From: Gammaproteobacteria bacterium
GTDB lineage: Bacteria > Pseudomonadota > Gammaproteobacteria > Chromatiales > Sedimenticolaceae
DNA: 9,376 nt
Direction: 5' to 3'
Assembly: GCA_020445245.1 (NCBI GenBank)
Contig: JAGRHB010000050.1
Coordinates: forward strand, 1 to 9,376
The notes under the pieces are model-generated. The model saw only the letters and a list, made by a program, of their open reading frames with translations. It was not told the DNA's origin and ran no database searches. This document shows, piece by piece, positions 1-6,178 of this stretch (within the stretch, counting starts at the first letter, position 1; the number at the start of each line of letters is the position of its first letter). The translations under genes and the position numbers were made by a program.

Positions 1-26
1 TCTCTCCCGAGTCGTGTTACAAGTGA

Positions 27-59
27 ATTGTGCAGCGCAACATTGTTGCAGTGCACAAT
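27..59. promoter_or_regulatory. 33-bp interrupted palindrome, probable operator
   Basis: The outer arms ATTGTGC (27-33) and GCACAAT (53-59) are perfectly complementary, as are the inner arms GCAAC (37-41) and GTTGC (45-49) around a 3-base centre ATT. Only two base pairs between the arms are mismatched. Each half is a copy of a 14-base element GYTGCRNTGCACAA, found at 45-58 on the plus strand and at 28-41 on the minus strand (12 of 14 identical). The site covers the -10 box and probable transcription start of the leftward promoter. This arrangement is typical of a repressor operator. The regulator is unknown; TGC-rich operators of PhaR-type polyhydroxyalkanoate regulators are one possible analogue, which is a guess. 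Confidence 0.55.
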
Positions 60-84
60 ATCGGTCCCTTCCACTGTTTGTCAA
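55..84 (-). promoter_or_regulatory. Leftward sigma70-type promoter for a gene just off the left edge
   Basis: Read on the minus strand, positions 84-79 give a perfect TTGACA -35 box and positions 60-55 give TATTGT (4 of 6 matches to TATAAT) with an 18-base spacer. Further along the same strand, positions 8-1 read GGGAGAGA, a good Shine-Dalgarno sequence, so a start codon is expected within a few bases beyond the window. The -10 box lies inside the right arm of the inverted repeat at 27-59, so a protein bound there would probably block or modulate this promoter. The downstream gene cannot be seen. Confidence 0.5.
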
Positions 85-92
85 CCCCCTGA

Positions 93-116
93 GCACAATT
101 TTTTGTGCATTGCAGC
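93..116. promoter_or_regulatory. Second inverted repeat with a third copy of the 14-base element
   Basis: GCACAA (93-98) and TTGTGC (103-108) form a perfect 6-base inverted repeat around TTTT. The right half extends through 116 and, read on the minus strand, is GCTGCAATGCACAA, matching the copy at 45-58 at 12 of 14 positions. The site lies 38-61 bases before the DUF2889 start codon and just behind the leftward -35 box. It could act as an auxiliary site for the leftward promoter or as an operator for the rightward gene. I see no convincing rightward promoter here. Confidence 0.45.
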
Positions 117-153
117 ATATCAATCGTAACCTACTGTTTATGAAGGCTGATTA

Positions 154-708
154 ATGCCACTACCACCACCTGAAAAGCGCTCCCTGGTGCATACGAGGCG
201 CATCGAATGCCGCGGATACCGCCGCCACGACGGTCTCTGGGATATCGAGGGCAGCCTGGTCGATACACGGACCGAGGAAATGGCGACTTTCGGTCGCGGC
301 ACGATCGCACCTGGCGAACACCTGCACGAGATGTGGCTGCGGATGACCGTCGATTCCGATCTCACCGTTCAGGCAATCGACGCCAGAACTGTGCATGCGC
401 CCTACCCGCCCTGCCCGAATTTCCCCGATCGTTTCGGCAAACTCGTCGGTCAACGTATCGAACCGGGATGGACCGCCAAGGTGCGTCTGCTGCTGGGCGG
501 GCGCTGGGGTTGCACCCACCTGGTGGAGTTGCTGGGGCCTCTCGCGACCACCGCCGTGCAGACGGTATACGCCTGGCGCGGTGAGACGGGCGAACACCTG
601 GCGGACAGCGTCGCGCCGCCACCGGACTTCATAAATACCTGCCATACGCTCGCGGCCGGTACCGAGGTGGTCAATGTACTGTGGCCGCCGCAGGACGACA
701 CCGACTGA
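154..708 (+). CDS. DUF2889 family protein
   Basis: This 184-residue protein matches the DUF2889 family (PF11136) as I know it: an N-terminal His-Arg-rich stretch with GYRRHDGLWDIEG (residues 21-33), the HLHEMWLR segment (56-63), a central PYPPCPNF stretch (83-90), and the signature GGRWGCTHLVELLGPL (115-130) followed by ATTAVQT. The length is normal for the family and there is no signal peptide or membrane segment, so it is probably cytoplasmic. The function of the family is not established. Conserved His and Cys residues (His13, His56, His58, Cys87, Cys120, His122, Cys163, His164) make a metal site conceivable, which is inference. The start is supported by AAGG (143-146), 7 bases before the ATG. 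It is first in a same-strand run and lies behind the operator array at 27-116. The next frame overlaps its last 35 bases. Confidence 0.85.
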   Translation: MPLPPPEKRSLVHTRRIECRGYRRHDGLWDIEGSLVDTRTEEMATFGRGTIAPGEHLHEMWLRMTVDSDLTVQAIDARTVHAPYPPCPNFPDRFGKLVGQRIEPGWTAKVRLLLGGRWGCTHLVELLGPLATTAVQTVYAWRGETGEHLADSVAPPPDFINTCHTLAAGTEVVNVLWPPQDDTD

Positions 709-1231
709 GCCGCCGTGCTGCATCGCCGGCCACTATGCAAGCTGGCGGTGGCGGTTCACACTGGAGACCTATCGTGCAACGCAGGGCATCTCTGTGAAGG
801 CCGGTTATCTCGCTGTCGAAACCCATCAGGAACGACCTGGACTGGTGCGCCTGACGCTCACTCCGGAGCCACCCCATACGTCGGCACAGCCGCCGGGCGA
901 TCGGCGAGTGCGATACGTTGCACGTTTCAACGACGGCGATGCCGCCTTGATGCACACCCACGAGATCCTTCGCTGGCGGTTGCTCGATCTGCAGACGCGG
1001 ATCTACCGCGTGGCCTTCGAGCGTGCGATCGCCGCCGTCGATGCCCTGGATCTGAAACACCGGGGTATCTACCTCGATCCGGCACTCTCCGACACCGCGC
1101 GGGCCGCTATCGCCGCGACGAAACAGCGGTTCATCAATGCGCGCCGGCGCAAGGATCGATTGTTCGAACTCGCCGGTTACCTCGGCATCGCATTGTTGTT
1201 GCTGAATCTCTACGCGCTGTCACTCACGTGA
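674..1231 (+). CDS. Unrecognised protein with C-terminal membrane anchor
   Basis: I do not recognise this protein. The listed start (ATG 674) is preceded by GAGGTG at 664-669 and overlaps the DUF2889 gene by 35 bases, suggesting translational coupling. A GTG at 794, with AGGG 7 bases upstream, is the main alternative and would give 145 residues. Third-position GC stays high between 709 and 794 in this frame, which favours the upstream start, although the first 20 residues look unlike a normal N terminus. The body holds a beta-like stretch (FTLETYRATQ, 28-37; GYLAVETHQERPGLVRL, 44-60), then a charged helical region (about 88-160) including RRRK (157-160). It ends in one hydrophobic helix (about 163-183). 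With positive charges before the helix and almost nothing after it, the protein is probably tail-anchored in the inner membrane with a cytoplasmic body. Confidence 0.65.
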   Translation: MYCGRRRTTPTEPPCCIAGHYASWRWRFTLETYRATQGISVKAGYLAVETHQERPGLVRLTLTPEPPHTSAQPPGDRRVRYVARFNDGDAALMHTHEILRWRLLDLQTRIYRVAFERAIAAVDALDLKHRGIYLDPALSDTARAAIAATKQRFINARRRKDRLFELAGYLGIALLLLNLYALSLT

Positions 1232-1234
1232 GTG
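1221..1234. repeat. Perfect 14-bp palindrome at the gene end
   Basis: CACTCACGTGAGTG is a perfect 14-base palindrome spanning the last codons and the stop of the tail-anchored protein. It lacks a proper loop and a following T-run, so it is not a standard terminator. It could be a dimeric protein-binding site before the methyltransferase gene, or chance. Confidence 0.25.
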
Positions 1235-1330
1235 CTTGCCAGGGCGCTTGATCCCGGGCAAGGCCAGGACCCGGGCGTACTCTCCCGAGGGTCCATACTT
1301 CAACGAGATGGACACGACGTGGGATCTGCC

Positions 1331-2068
1331 ATGCGCAACACATACAGCTACCTTTTCGCGTTGCTACTGCTGGCGGGGGGCACCGGTCACATCTTTGCCG
1401 CAGATCGGGACCTGGTCGAGCAGGCCGAACGCGCGTTGTGGGGTGATGTCGGGTCGCAGATCTCGCACCTGCGCTCGGAGCTGGGATTCGAACAGTTGAC
1501 CCCTGCCGTGCGACGCGCGCTCCACGAGGTGCCACGTCACCGTTTCGTACCGGATGAGCAAAGGCGCCACGCCTACGAAAACCGGCCTCTGCCGATCGGT
1601 CACGGTCAGACCATCTCGCAGCCGCTGATCGTCGCCGTCATGACCGAGCTGTTGCGGATCGGGCCGGGTGACCGCGTATTCGAACTCGGCACCGGTTCGG
1701 GCTATCAGGCGGCGGTGCTCGCCGCGCTCGGCGCCGAAGTCTACAGCGTGGAGATCATTCCCGAACTGGCCGAACGCGCACACATCACCCTGGATGCACT
1801 GCACTACAACGTCAAGACCAGGATCGGTGACGGCTACCACGGCTGGAAGGAGGCAGCACCGTTCGATGCCATCATCGTGACCGCTGCCAGCGACCACATT
1901 CCTCCGCCGCTGCTACAACAGCTCAAGCCGGGAGGACGCATGCTGGTACCGATCGGCAGCCGCTACCTGACCCAGAAGCTGGTGCTGGTCACTCGCGATG
2001 CACAGGGTGAGATCCGCACCCGGGAGATGCTGCCGGTCACCTTCGTACCCCTGACCGGCCAGCATTGA
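1331..2068 (+). CDS. Exported protein-L-isoaspartate O-methyltransferase family protein
   Basis: PCMT family (PF01135); classic members use S-adenosylmethionine to methylate L-isoaspartyl residues in damaged proteins. The 245-residue product has the conserved substrate-side segment RPLPIGHGQTISQP (85-98), SAM motif I FELGTGSGYQAAVL (117-130), acidic Glu141 at the end of the next strand, IGDGYHGW (165-172), FDAIIVTAAS (178-187) and LKPGGRMLVPIG (198-209). All expected motifs are present, so the enzyme looks intact. Unlike cytoplasmic Pcm (about 208 residues), it starts with a hydrophobic segment (about residues 7-23) resembling a signal peptide with a cleavage-like site near Ala23/Ala24, so the domain would lie outside the cytoplasm or be membrane-tethered. 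The frame is open back to a GTG at 1232, but that extension would bury the signal peptide, so ATG 1331 (GGGA 7 bases upstream) is preferred. The next gene follows after 31 bases. Confidence 0.85.
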   Translation: MRNTYSYLFALLLLAGGTGHIFAADRDLVEQAERALWGDVGSQISHLRSELGFEQLTPAVRRALHEVPRHRFVPDEQRRHAYENRPLPIGHGQTISQPLIVAVMTELLRIGPGDRVFELGTGSGYQAAVLAALGAEVYSVEIIPELAERAHITLDALHYNVKTRIGDGYHGWKEAAPFDAIIVTAASDHIPPPLLQQLKPGGRMLVPIGSRYLTQKLVLVTRDAQGEIRTREMLPVTFVPLTGQH

Positions 2069-2099
2069 AAGTGGTGGCAGACGCGCGACGCCTTCACCC

Positions 2100-4535
2100 A
2101 TGCCAGTCCACAGCCCCGCCGCACCGGCCCTCGCCGTAGGCCTGATTTCCGCCGCAGCGCTCGGTTACGAGATCCTGTTGTTGCGGATTTTCGCGATCGT
2201 GCACTGGCATCACCTGGTGGCAACTGCAATCAGCCTGGCGCTGCTGGGTTTCGGTGCCAGTGGGACCTTCATCGCGGTCTTTCGGAACGCACTCGAACGC
2301 CGCTTCGCCGCCGTATTCGTGGCCAACGCGATGCTTTTCGGCCTGTCGTCCCTGGCCTGTCCGGCCCTCGGCCAACGCCTGCCGTTCGACCCCCAGGCAC
2401 TTTCCTGGGAGCCGGCCCAGCTGTTGTACCTGGCAGGAACCTTTCTGCTGCTCTCCGTGCCGTTTTTCGCCGCTGCCAACTGCGTCGGCCTGGCGCTGAC
2501 GACCTACCGGGATCAGATCCCACGCCTGTATGGCTACGACCTGCTGGGCGCCGGACTGGGCGCATTGCTACTGCTGGTCGCGCTGTCGTGGCTCCACCCC
2601 GCGGACATCCTTTATCTGATTTTCGCACTTGGCCTGTTGGTCGGCGCGTTGGCTGCCCGCCAGCTGCATTGGCACGCACTCGGCGTCACGACGATCGCGG
2701 TCGCCCTGGCAGTCATGGTCTGGATATCCGCCCGTCCCGCCATCCATCCCGCCGAATACAAAGATCTGGCACGTGCATCGTCGGTAGTGGGCGCGGAGAC
2801 CGAGACCACAAGCCATGGTGTCGAGGGCCTGGTTACCGTGTTGCGTAATGACGAGGTCGTTGTTCGCCTCGCCCCCGGGCTAAGCCTCAACGCCACGGCG
2901 CAACCGCCACGCCAGCGTGCCGTGTTCGTCGACGGCGATCTGGTGGGCGCGATCGACGACGATGAGCAAACGGCGATGTCGGCACGATACCTGGGCGACC
3001 TCACCTCGGCGTTGCCCTACCGGGTGCTGCAATCGCCGCAGGTCGCCGTGATCAATGCCGGCGTCGGTACCAGCGTCCAGCAGGCCCTGCACCTGGGTGC
3101 GGCCTCCGTGACCGCGGTCGAGTCCAACAGGCAACTACCCGCCGCGCTCTGCGGGATTCACCGGAACCGGGGCTCTGGGGCCTGCGACACCAGTCGGGTA
3201 CGCTGGCATATCCAGGCGCCACGCGCCTTCCTGGCCGGCACCGGTGCGCTCTTCGACCTGATCGTCGTGGGCGTACACAGCGACCCGGCCGGCCTGGACG
3301 CCCTCAACACCGGTTTCGATCTCACGACGGGAGCCTTGAGCGACTACTTGCGCCATCTGACGCCGGGAGGACTGCTGTCGATCGACGGCAACACGCGGGT
3401 ACCGCCACGTCTGCTGCTGCATGCCATCGACACGGCTCGGGTCGCGTTGCAGGAGTCGGGAGCCGGGGACCCGGCATCGCACATCGCGGTGATCCGAGGG
3501 TGGCAGCGCTTCAATATGATGGTTTCCAAGTCGCCTTTGACCCGGCCGCAGCTGGCGGAAATCCGGGCATTTTCGCGCGGGCGCGGCTTTGACCTGGTTT
3601 GGCTGCCGGACATCCAGCCCGGTGAGGTCAACCGCTATCAACAGCTGTCCGAGCCGTTTTTCTACCAGGGCGCCGTCGGGATCCTGGGCGGTGCATCGGG
3701 ACTGCCGGCGGGCAGCGCCGCGCTGCGCCTGCAGGCGGTCAGTGACGACCGGCCGTATCCATACCGCTTCACCCCCTGGCACGAGCTCTGGAGGGCCTTG
3801 GGCAGCGGCGCGCCTGCACGGCTGGCAAGCGTCGACAGTGGCCTGCTGATCGGCGTCACCACCCTGCTGTTTGCCGCGGTGATCGGTGCTTCACTGATCC
3901 TGATACCCCTGCACTGGCTGCCAGCACCAACGACACCGGACAGGGCCGCCGGAAAAAGTCTGAAACCCCGCGCCTTCGCCTATTTCGCACTGCTCGGCAT
4001 TGCCTTTCTGTTCATCGAGATTGCCTGGATCCAGCGCCTGCAGCTGTTTCTCGGCCACCCCGTGTATGCCACCACCGCAGTGCTTGCCGCCTTCCTGGTC
4101 TTTGCCGGGCTTGGCAGTCTGTGGTCGCAGCGCCAGACGAAATTACGGACAGCATCTCTGCTCCGTCTGGCCGTGGCGTCGATCCTGCTGTTCAGTCTCG
4201 CTTACGTCCTTGTGCTGCCAACACTGCTGGCCGGATTGGCAACATGGCCGCTGGCACTGCGGGCCGCCTTGGTGCTGTTGCTGCTGGCGCCGCTGGCCTT
4301 CGCAATGGGGATGCCTTTCCCCCTCGGCCTGCACGCGCTGGGCCAAGCCTCTGCCGGATTGGTGCCATGGGCATGGGGGATCAACGGCTGCACATCGGTC
4401 ATCGCCGCGGCCGCGGCGCCACTGCTGGCGATGGAAGCAGGGTTCAGCGGTTTGACGGCGATCGCGGTCGCCGCCTATCTGCTGCTGCCGTGGCTGCATC
4501 TCGTCGCCCCCCGGACCTGGAATCCAGGCACCTGA
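2100..4535 (+). CDS. Membrane protein with central spermidine-synthase-like (SAM-binding) domain
   Basis: This 811-residue protein has three parts. An N-terminal block of about 6-7 helices (residues 9-212) includes the family-typical GYEILLLRIFAIVHWHH (22-38). A soluble region (about 213-575) holds a Rossmann fold like spermidine synthase, with VAVINAGVGTSVQQAL (315-330), acidic Glu341, FDLIVVGVHSDP (385-396) and LRHLTPGGLLSIDG (417-430), then VNRYQQLSEPFFYQG (510-524) and SDDRPYPYRFTPW (548-560). A C-terminal block of about 6-7 helices (580-803) includes FLFIEIAWIQRLQLFLGHPV (636-655), GMPFPLGL (737-744) and VPWAWGINGCTSV (755-767). This three-part layout belongs to a known, uncharacterised family often named 'spermidine synthase-like' or 'SAM-dependent methyltransferase'. 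The polyamine-synthase aspartate (first D of the usual DSTDP) is missing, with GVHSDP here, so aminopropyl transfer is unlikely. The substrate is unknown. It probably shares a transcript with the exported PCMT 31 bases upstream. Confidence 0.8.
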   Translation: MPVHSPAAPALAVGLISAAALGYEILLLRIFAIVHWHHLVATAISLALLGFGASGTFIAVFRNALERRFAAVFVANAMLFGLSSLACPALGQRLPFDPQALSWEPAQLLYLAGTFLLLSVPFFAAANCVGLALTTYRDQIPRLYGYDLLGAGLGALLLLVALSWLHPADILYLIFALGLLVGALAARQLHWHALGVTTIAVALAVMVWISARPAIHPAEYKDLARASSVVGAETETTSHGVEGLVTVLRNDEVVVRLAPGLSLNATAQPPRQRAVFVDGDLVGAIDDDEQTAMSARYLGDLTSALPYRVLQSPQVAVINAGVGTSVQQALHLGAASVTAVESNRQLPAALCGIHRNRGSGACDTSRVRWHIQAPRAFLAGTGALFDLIVVGVHSDPAGLDALNTGFDLTTGALSDYLRHLTPGGLLSIDGNTRVPPRLLLHAIDTARVALQESGAGDPASHIAVIRGWQRFNMMVSKSPLTRPQLAEIRAFSRGRGFDLVWLPDIQPGEVNRYQQLSEPFFYQGAVGILGGASGLPAGSAALRLQAVSDDRPYPYRFTPWHELWRALGSGAPARLASVDSGLLIGVTTLLFAAVIGASLILIPLHWLPAPTTPDRAAGKSLKPRAFAYFALLGIAFLFIEIAWIQRLQLFLGHPVYATTAVLAAFLVFAGLGSLWSQRQTKLRTASLLRLAVASILLFSLAYVLVLPTLLAGLATWPLALRAALVLLLLAPLAFAMGMPFPLGLHALGQASAGLVPWAWGINGCTSVIAAAAAPLLAMEAGFSGLTAIAVAAYLLLPWLHLVAPRTWNPGT

Positions 4536-4583
4536 ACGGGTTCTATGCGTTACAGGGGGTCATAAGCGACTGATCCGGCGCAA

Positions 4584-4610
4584 TCGACAACCTGAAGCGC
4601 TCACTATACT
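4584..4610 (+). promoter_or_regulatory. Candidate sigma70 promoter for the cyclic-nucleotide-binding-fold gene
   Basis: TATACT (4605-4610) matches the -10 consensus at 5 of 6 positions. TCGACA (4584-4589) is a possible -35, but the spacer is only 15 bases, so the -35 is doubtful. A start near 4617 would give a leader of about 37 bases that begins almost directly with the hairpin at 4624-4640. The 118-base gap after the membrane protein gene supports independent transcription. Confidence 0.35.
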
Positions 4611-4623
4611 TGGAACAGGGGAA

Positions 4624-4647
4624 ACGCCCGTTTCGGGCGTGGGGGAG
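4624..4647 (+). promoter_or_regulatory. Leader hairpin abutting a strong ribosome binding site
   Basis: ACGCCCG (4624-4630) and CGGGCGT (4634-4640) form a perfect 7-base stem with loop TTT. The next bases, GGGGGAG (4641-4647), are a strong Shine-Dalgarno sequence 6 bases before ATG 4654. The hairpin has no T-run after it, so it is not a terminator. It may protect the 5' end of the transcript or influence ribosome access; the function is inferred from position only. Confidence 0.5.
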
Positions 4648-4653
4648 AAAGAC

Positions 4654-5154
4654 ATGGCCAGCAACAATGGGGGCGCAATCGTCAGCGCCCGATCCATCCG
4701 TGAATCACCTCTCGGTCTCGACCTGACCGACCGGCAGTGTCAGATCATTGCCGACACCGCCAGCGCAATCTGTCTGGACGTCGGGTCGACGCTGCTCGAA
4801 GAAGGGCACAGCGACGATACGCTGTACATGGTATTGAGCGGCAGCCTGGAGGTCATCAAGCCGACAGGTGGCGGCGAGTCCGTCACTTTGCAGCTGCTGC
4901 ACAGCGGCGACATGGCAGGCATCCTGGGATTCGTCGACGGCGTGTCACACAGCGCCGGGATTCGCGCACTGACGCAATGCGAACTGATCGGGCTGGACCG
5001 ACACGATCTCGAAGGCCTGATCGGCCCACATCCCGAACTCGTGTATCAGGTGATGCGGGCCGTGGTGCGAGCGGCACATCGAATCCTGGGCAAGATGAAC
5101 GCGCAGTACGTGGAGATGTCGAATTACATCAGCAAGCAGCACGGTCGTTACTGA
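4654..5154 (+). CDS. Stand-alone cyclic nucleotide-binding domain protein
   Basis: The 166-residue product is essentially one cAMP/cGMP-binding-type beta-roll (PF00027): LLEEGHSDDTLYMVLSGSLEVIK (residues 47-69), LQLLHSGDMAGILGFVDG (79-96), and a C-terminal alpha-helical tail (about 116-160) without a DNA-binding helix-turn-helix. In CRP-type domains the phosphate-binding cassette has the pattern FGE...PR(S/T)A, with Glu and Arg contacting the nucleotide. Here the corresponding stretch is AGILGFVDGVSHSAGIRA, lacking both residues, so ordinary cAMP binding is unlikely and the fold may serve another ligand or partner. There is no signal peptide, so it is cytoplasmic. ATG 4654 is preferred to GTG 4639 because the strong ribosome binding site lies between them. 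The gene probably has its own promoter and ends 36 bases from the convergent transglycosylase gene. Confidence 0.8.
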   Translation: MASNNGGAIVSARSIRESPLGLDLTDRQCQIIADTASAICLDVGSTLLEEGHSDDTLYMVLSGSLEVIKPTGGGESVTLQLLHSGDMAGILGFVDGVSHSAGIRALTQCELIGLDRHDLEGLIGPHPELVYQVMRAVVRAAHRILGKMNAQYVEMSNYISKQHGRY

Positions 5155-5190
5155 ACGCGCAGGCGCAGGACGCAAACACCCGACTGACCG

Positions 5191-6024
5191 TCAGATCAGC
5201 GGCTCGTCCTGGCGTTGCTTGCCGTAGCGCCGCATGATCTGCCCCACATAGGCCTGTGTCTCGGCGTACGGCGGGACACCACCAAAGCGCTCCACCGCCG
5301 CCTCACCGGCATTGTAGCCGGCCAGTGTGAGCGCAAGATCGCCGTCGAAGCGCTGCAGCAGCCAGCGCAGGTAGGCCATGCCGCCGCGCAGGTTCTGCAA
5401 CGGCTCGAACGGGTCCTTGACCCCGAACCGTTTGGCGGTCGCCGGGATCAGCTGCATCAGCCCGAGCGCCCCCTTGTGCGAGCGTGCGCGCGGATCGAAA
5501 TCCGACTCGGCCCTCACCACCTCCAGCACCAGGGCCGGGTCCAGATCAAACTGCGGCGCCAGTTCGTGTATCGCAAGCACCAGATCGGCACGGCGCGCAT
5601 CGTGCAATTGCAGATCCGTGCCGTTGGCACTGACGCAGCGCGGCGTTTCATCCGGTACCGCCGGCAAACTGGCCATCAGCCGTTGTGGCGGCTGCTCCCC
5701 GAGCCTCTGTGCCTCATGCAGCCACGCGGCCGCCAGCGCCTCATCACCCGTCATGCCGCGGCCCTGGAGGTACAACCAGCCCAGCTCGAAGGCCGCGGGG
5801 CCGTGTCCCTTGCGCGCTGCAGCACACAGATAAACGACCGCGCGGTCGAGGTCGCGTTCCACCCCTTCGGCGTGCAGGTAACGCAGCGCCTGTTGGGTCA
5901 GCTCGGGGGGCGCGAGCCGCGGTGCGGCGAGTACACTGCCCTGCAGCACACACAGCACCAGGGCCATGCGTAGCACTGCGGACACTCTTCCGCCAGGCAA
6001 TGTCGATTCGGTCTTGGTCAGCAT
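5191..6024 (-). CDS. Exported lytic transglycosylase with Sel1-like repeats
   Basis: This 277-residue protein has a hydrophobic signal segment (about residues 18-33, cleavage plausible after VLAA), Sel1/TPR-like helical repeats (about 43-110; AVVYLCAAARKGHGPAAFELG then GWLYLQGRG), and a C-terminal SLT domain (PF01464, about 148-268). The SLT domain shows the catalytic Glu173 in RAESDFDPRARS, GALGLMQLIPATAKRFGV (185-202), LRGGMAYLRWLLQRFDGD (212-229) and AGYNAGEAAVERFGGVPPY (235-253), so it looks active. Enzymes of this type cleave peptidoglycan between MurNAc and GlcNAc, forming 1,6-anhydro ends, in the periplasm. Sel1 repeats usually mediate protein contacts, perhaps placing the enzyme in an envelope machine. 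No lipobox is seen. The start has only a weak ribosome binding site; a start closer to the hydrophobic stretch is possible. It is divergent from the LMF gene, with 154 bases between. Confidence 0.88.
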   Translation of the reverse strand: MLTKTESTLPGGRVSAVLRMALVLCVLQGSVLAAPRLAPPELTQQALRYLHAEGVERDLDRAVVYLCAAARKGHGPAAFELGWLYLQGRGMTGDEALAAAWLHEAQRLGEQPPQRLMASLPAVPDETPRCVSANGTDLQLHDARRADLVLAIHELAPQFDLDPALVLEVVRAESDFDPRARSHKGALGLMQLIPATAKRFGVKDPFEPLQNLRGGMAYLRWLLQRFDGDLALTLAGYNAGEAAVERFGGVPPYAETQAYVGQIMRRYGKQRQDEPLI

Positions 6025-6094
6025 GTCACTCGGATAGCAGATTCCATGCCGCGAGGCCGTGTTGCCTTATTTTTCCGTCGGTTACATCGCATTT

Positions 6095-6124
6095 TTGTTC
6101 AAGCACTTTATCAAGATGTAAAAT
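6095..6124 (+). promoter_or_regulatory. Candidate promoter for the LMF gene
   Basis: TTGTTC (6095-6100) and TAAAAT (6119-6124) are separated by 18 bases within the most AT-rich part of the window (about 6065-6130). They would start transcription about 45-50 bases before the GTG at 6179. The rest of the 6025-6178 interval contains only the short palindrome CCGATCGG (6144-6151). The promoter of the opposite-strand transglycosylase must also lie here, but I cannot place it. Confidence 0.4.
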
Positions 6125-6178
6125 AACACGACAGACAGTGCGACCGATCGGACCCCGACCCTGGTAGCGAGCGATATC

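Noticed and set aside
110..137. Possible rightward promoter TTGCAG / TACTGT for the DUF2889 gene
   Set aside because: Each box matches consensus at only 3 of 6 positions, so it is not distinguishable from background.
160..723. 187-codon minus-strand frame opposite the DUF2889 gene
   Set aside because: The DUF2889 signature is on the plus strand with a good ribosome binding site.
1253..1275. Two CCCGGG sites that could pair as a hairpin before the PCMT gene
   Set aside because: The stem is only 6 bases with an 11-base loop and no T-run; such pairs are common in GC-rich DNA, so I do not call a terminator.
3135..3782. 215-codon minus-strand frame opposite the membrane spermidine-synthase-like gene
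   Set aside because: No recognisable motif; the plus frame carries conserved family segments across the same bases.
2100..4535. Genuine spermidine synthase (speE)
   Set aside because: Much longer than SpeE, with two membrane blocks, and lacking the amine-site aspartate.
5183..5193. CTGA-CCG-TCAG mini hairpin between the convergent CNB and transglycosylase genes
   Set aside because: A 4-base stem without a T-run is too weak to call a terminator.
5215..5973. 252-codon plus-strand frame opposite the lytic transglycosylase
   Set aside because: Antisense shadow; the product is compositionally odd and the minus-strand frame encodes a full SLT domain.
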